Assembly (NCBI GenBank): GCA_945871625.1
Contig: CAMBWL010000011.1
Location: 1-14,710, forward strand
DNA length: 14,710 nucleotides
From: Bifidobacterium breve
GTDB taxonomy: Bacteria > Actinomycetota > Acidimicrobiia > Acidimicrobiales > Ilumatobacteraceae
Direction of reading: 5' to 3'
Part shown: positions 14,460 through 14,710 of the stretch, piece after piece
Numbering within the stretch: the first letter of the stretch is position 1
Layout of the letters: the number at the start of each line of letters is the position of its first letter
The notes under the pieces: generated by a model
Databases searched by the model: none
The model's input: the letters and a program-made list of their open reading frames with translations, nothing else
What the model was told of the DNA's origin: nothing
Position numbers and translations under genes: made by a program

Positions 14460-14710
14460 ATGACTATGGCAATGACTACGAATGCAAATGAATCCTCTTC
14501 TGCCCCACAGGGCTGGAAACCTCACGCCCTCGCGAATCCGCATGCCAATCAAATTGACCTCAGCATGGGTGACACGGTGCGATCAACGGTTGAACTGACT
14601 GGGGTTCCGGTCGGCAGTGAAGGCAAGGTTATTCTGGCCAACGGTTTCAACTGGTTGAGATACCGTGTGCGATTTTCTAACGGAATCGAAGTTGGCGACC
14701 TTGACCAGCG
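14460..14710 (+). CDS. Small conserved-looking protein of unknown function, 3' end missing
   Basis: An open frame of at least 83 codons runs off the right edge, divergent from tig. It starts ATG at 14460 with two more ATGs at 14466 and 14472 and a fourth in frame at 14565. No Shine-Dalgarno sequence precedes any of them, so leaderless translation is possible. The first 35 residues are low-complexity (MTMAMTTNANESSSAP). After them comes a compact, likely beta-rich stretch: GDTVRSTVELTGVPVGSEGK (37-56), then NGFNWLRYRVRFSNG (61-75) and VGDLD (78-82). The GVP.G..GKV and YRVRF.NG patterns suggest a small SH3-like barrel. I cannot name the family or a function. The structured pattern and lack of stops make a real gene likely. 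Confidence 0.7.
   Translation, partial: MTMAMTTNANESSSAPQGWKPHALANPHANQIDLSMGDTVRSTVELTGVPVGSEGKVILANGFNWLRYRVRFSNGIEVGDLDQ

Noticed and set aside
1..14710. Mobile element, CRISPR array, tRNA/rRNA, toxin-antitoxin or defence system
   Set aside because: No transposase, spaced repeats, RNA gene fold or accessory gene was recognised; the window is a compact housekeeping block.

Overview
This window reads as an ordinary chromosomal housekeeping block from an actinobacterium, most likely of the Acidimicrobiia / Ilumatobacter-like type. I infer that from three things: the gene order tig-clpP-clpX-folC-ndk followed by rne-rplU-rpmA, which is characteristic of Actinobacteria; the insertion of a complete rod-shape cluster (mreB-mreC-mreD-mrdA-rodA) between ndk and rne; and the actinobacterial look of the proteins (ClpP2-type ClpP, RNase E/G with a basic disordered N-terminus, Thr-rich MreC). 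Base composition looks near 50% GC by eye, low for the phylum but plausible for aquatic lineages. This was not computed, and no database was consulted.

Layout. Positions 1-755 (+) hold the 3' part of a nucleoside hydrolase gene that converges on rpmA with only 6 bp between them. From 762 to 14430 every gene lies on the minus strand. In transcription order (right to left) they are tig (trigger factor), clpP, clpX (interrupted), folC, ndk, mreB, mreC, mreD, mrdA (PBP2), rodA, rne (RNase E/G), rplU (L21) and rpmA (L27). Spacing is very tight from clpP to rodA: gaps of 2 to 42 bp, or overlaps of 1 and 4 bp. Wider gaps occur at tig/clpP (125 bp), rodA/rne (171 bp) and rne/rplU (78 bp), so promoters or leaders are most likely there. 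A divergent plus-strand gene starts at about 14460, 29 bp from the tig start, and runs off the window. No stretch over 300 bp lacks a gene.

Functionally the block covers folding of nascent chains (Tig), regulated proteolysis (ClpXP), folate and nucleotide metabolism (FolC, Ndk), the elongasome for lateral wall growth (MreBCD-PBP2-RodA), and RNA processing with ribosomal proteins (RNase E/G, L21, L27).

The one striking anomaly is in clpX. An in-frame TAA stands where the family has a lysine, between Walker A and Walker B. It splits an otherwise perfect 425-codon gene into a 164-codon N-terminal part and a 260-codon C-terminal part. Lesser points are a Thr-rich insert inside the MreC periplasmic domain, a four-cysteine cluster in PBP2, a Pro in place of the usual catalytic His of the nucleoside hydrolase, and a lone ClpP2-like clpP. 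I found no mobile element, CRISPR array, tRNA, rRNA or recognisable novel multi-gene system.
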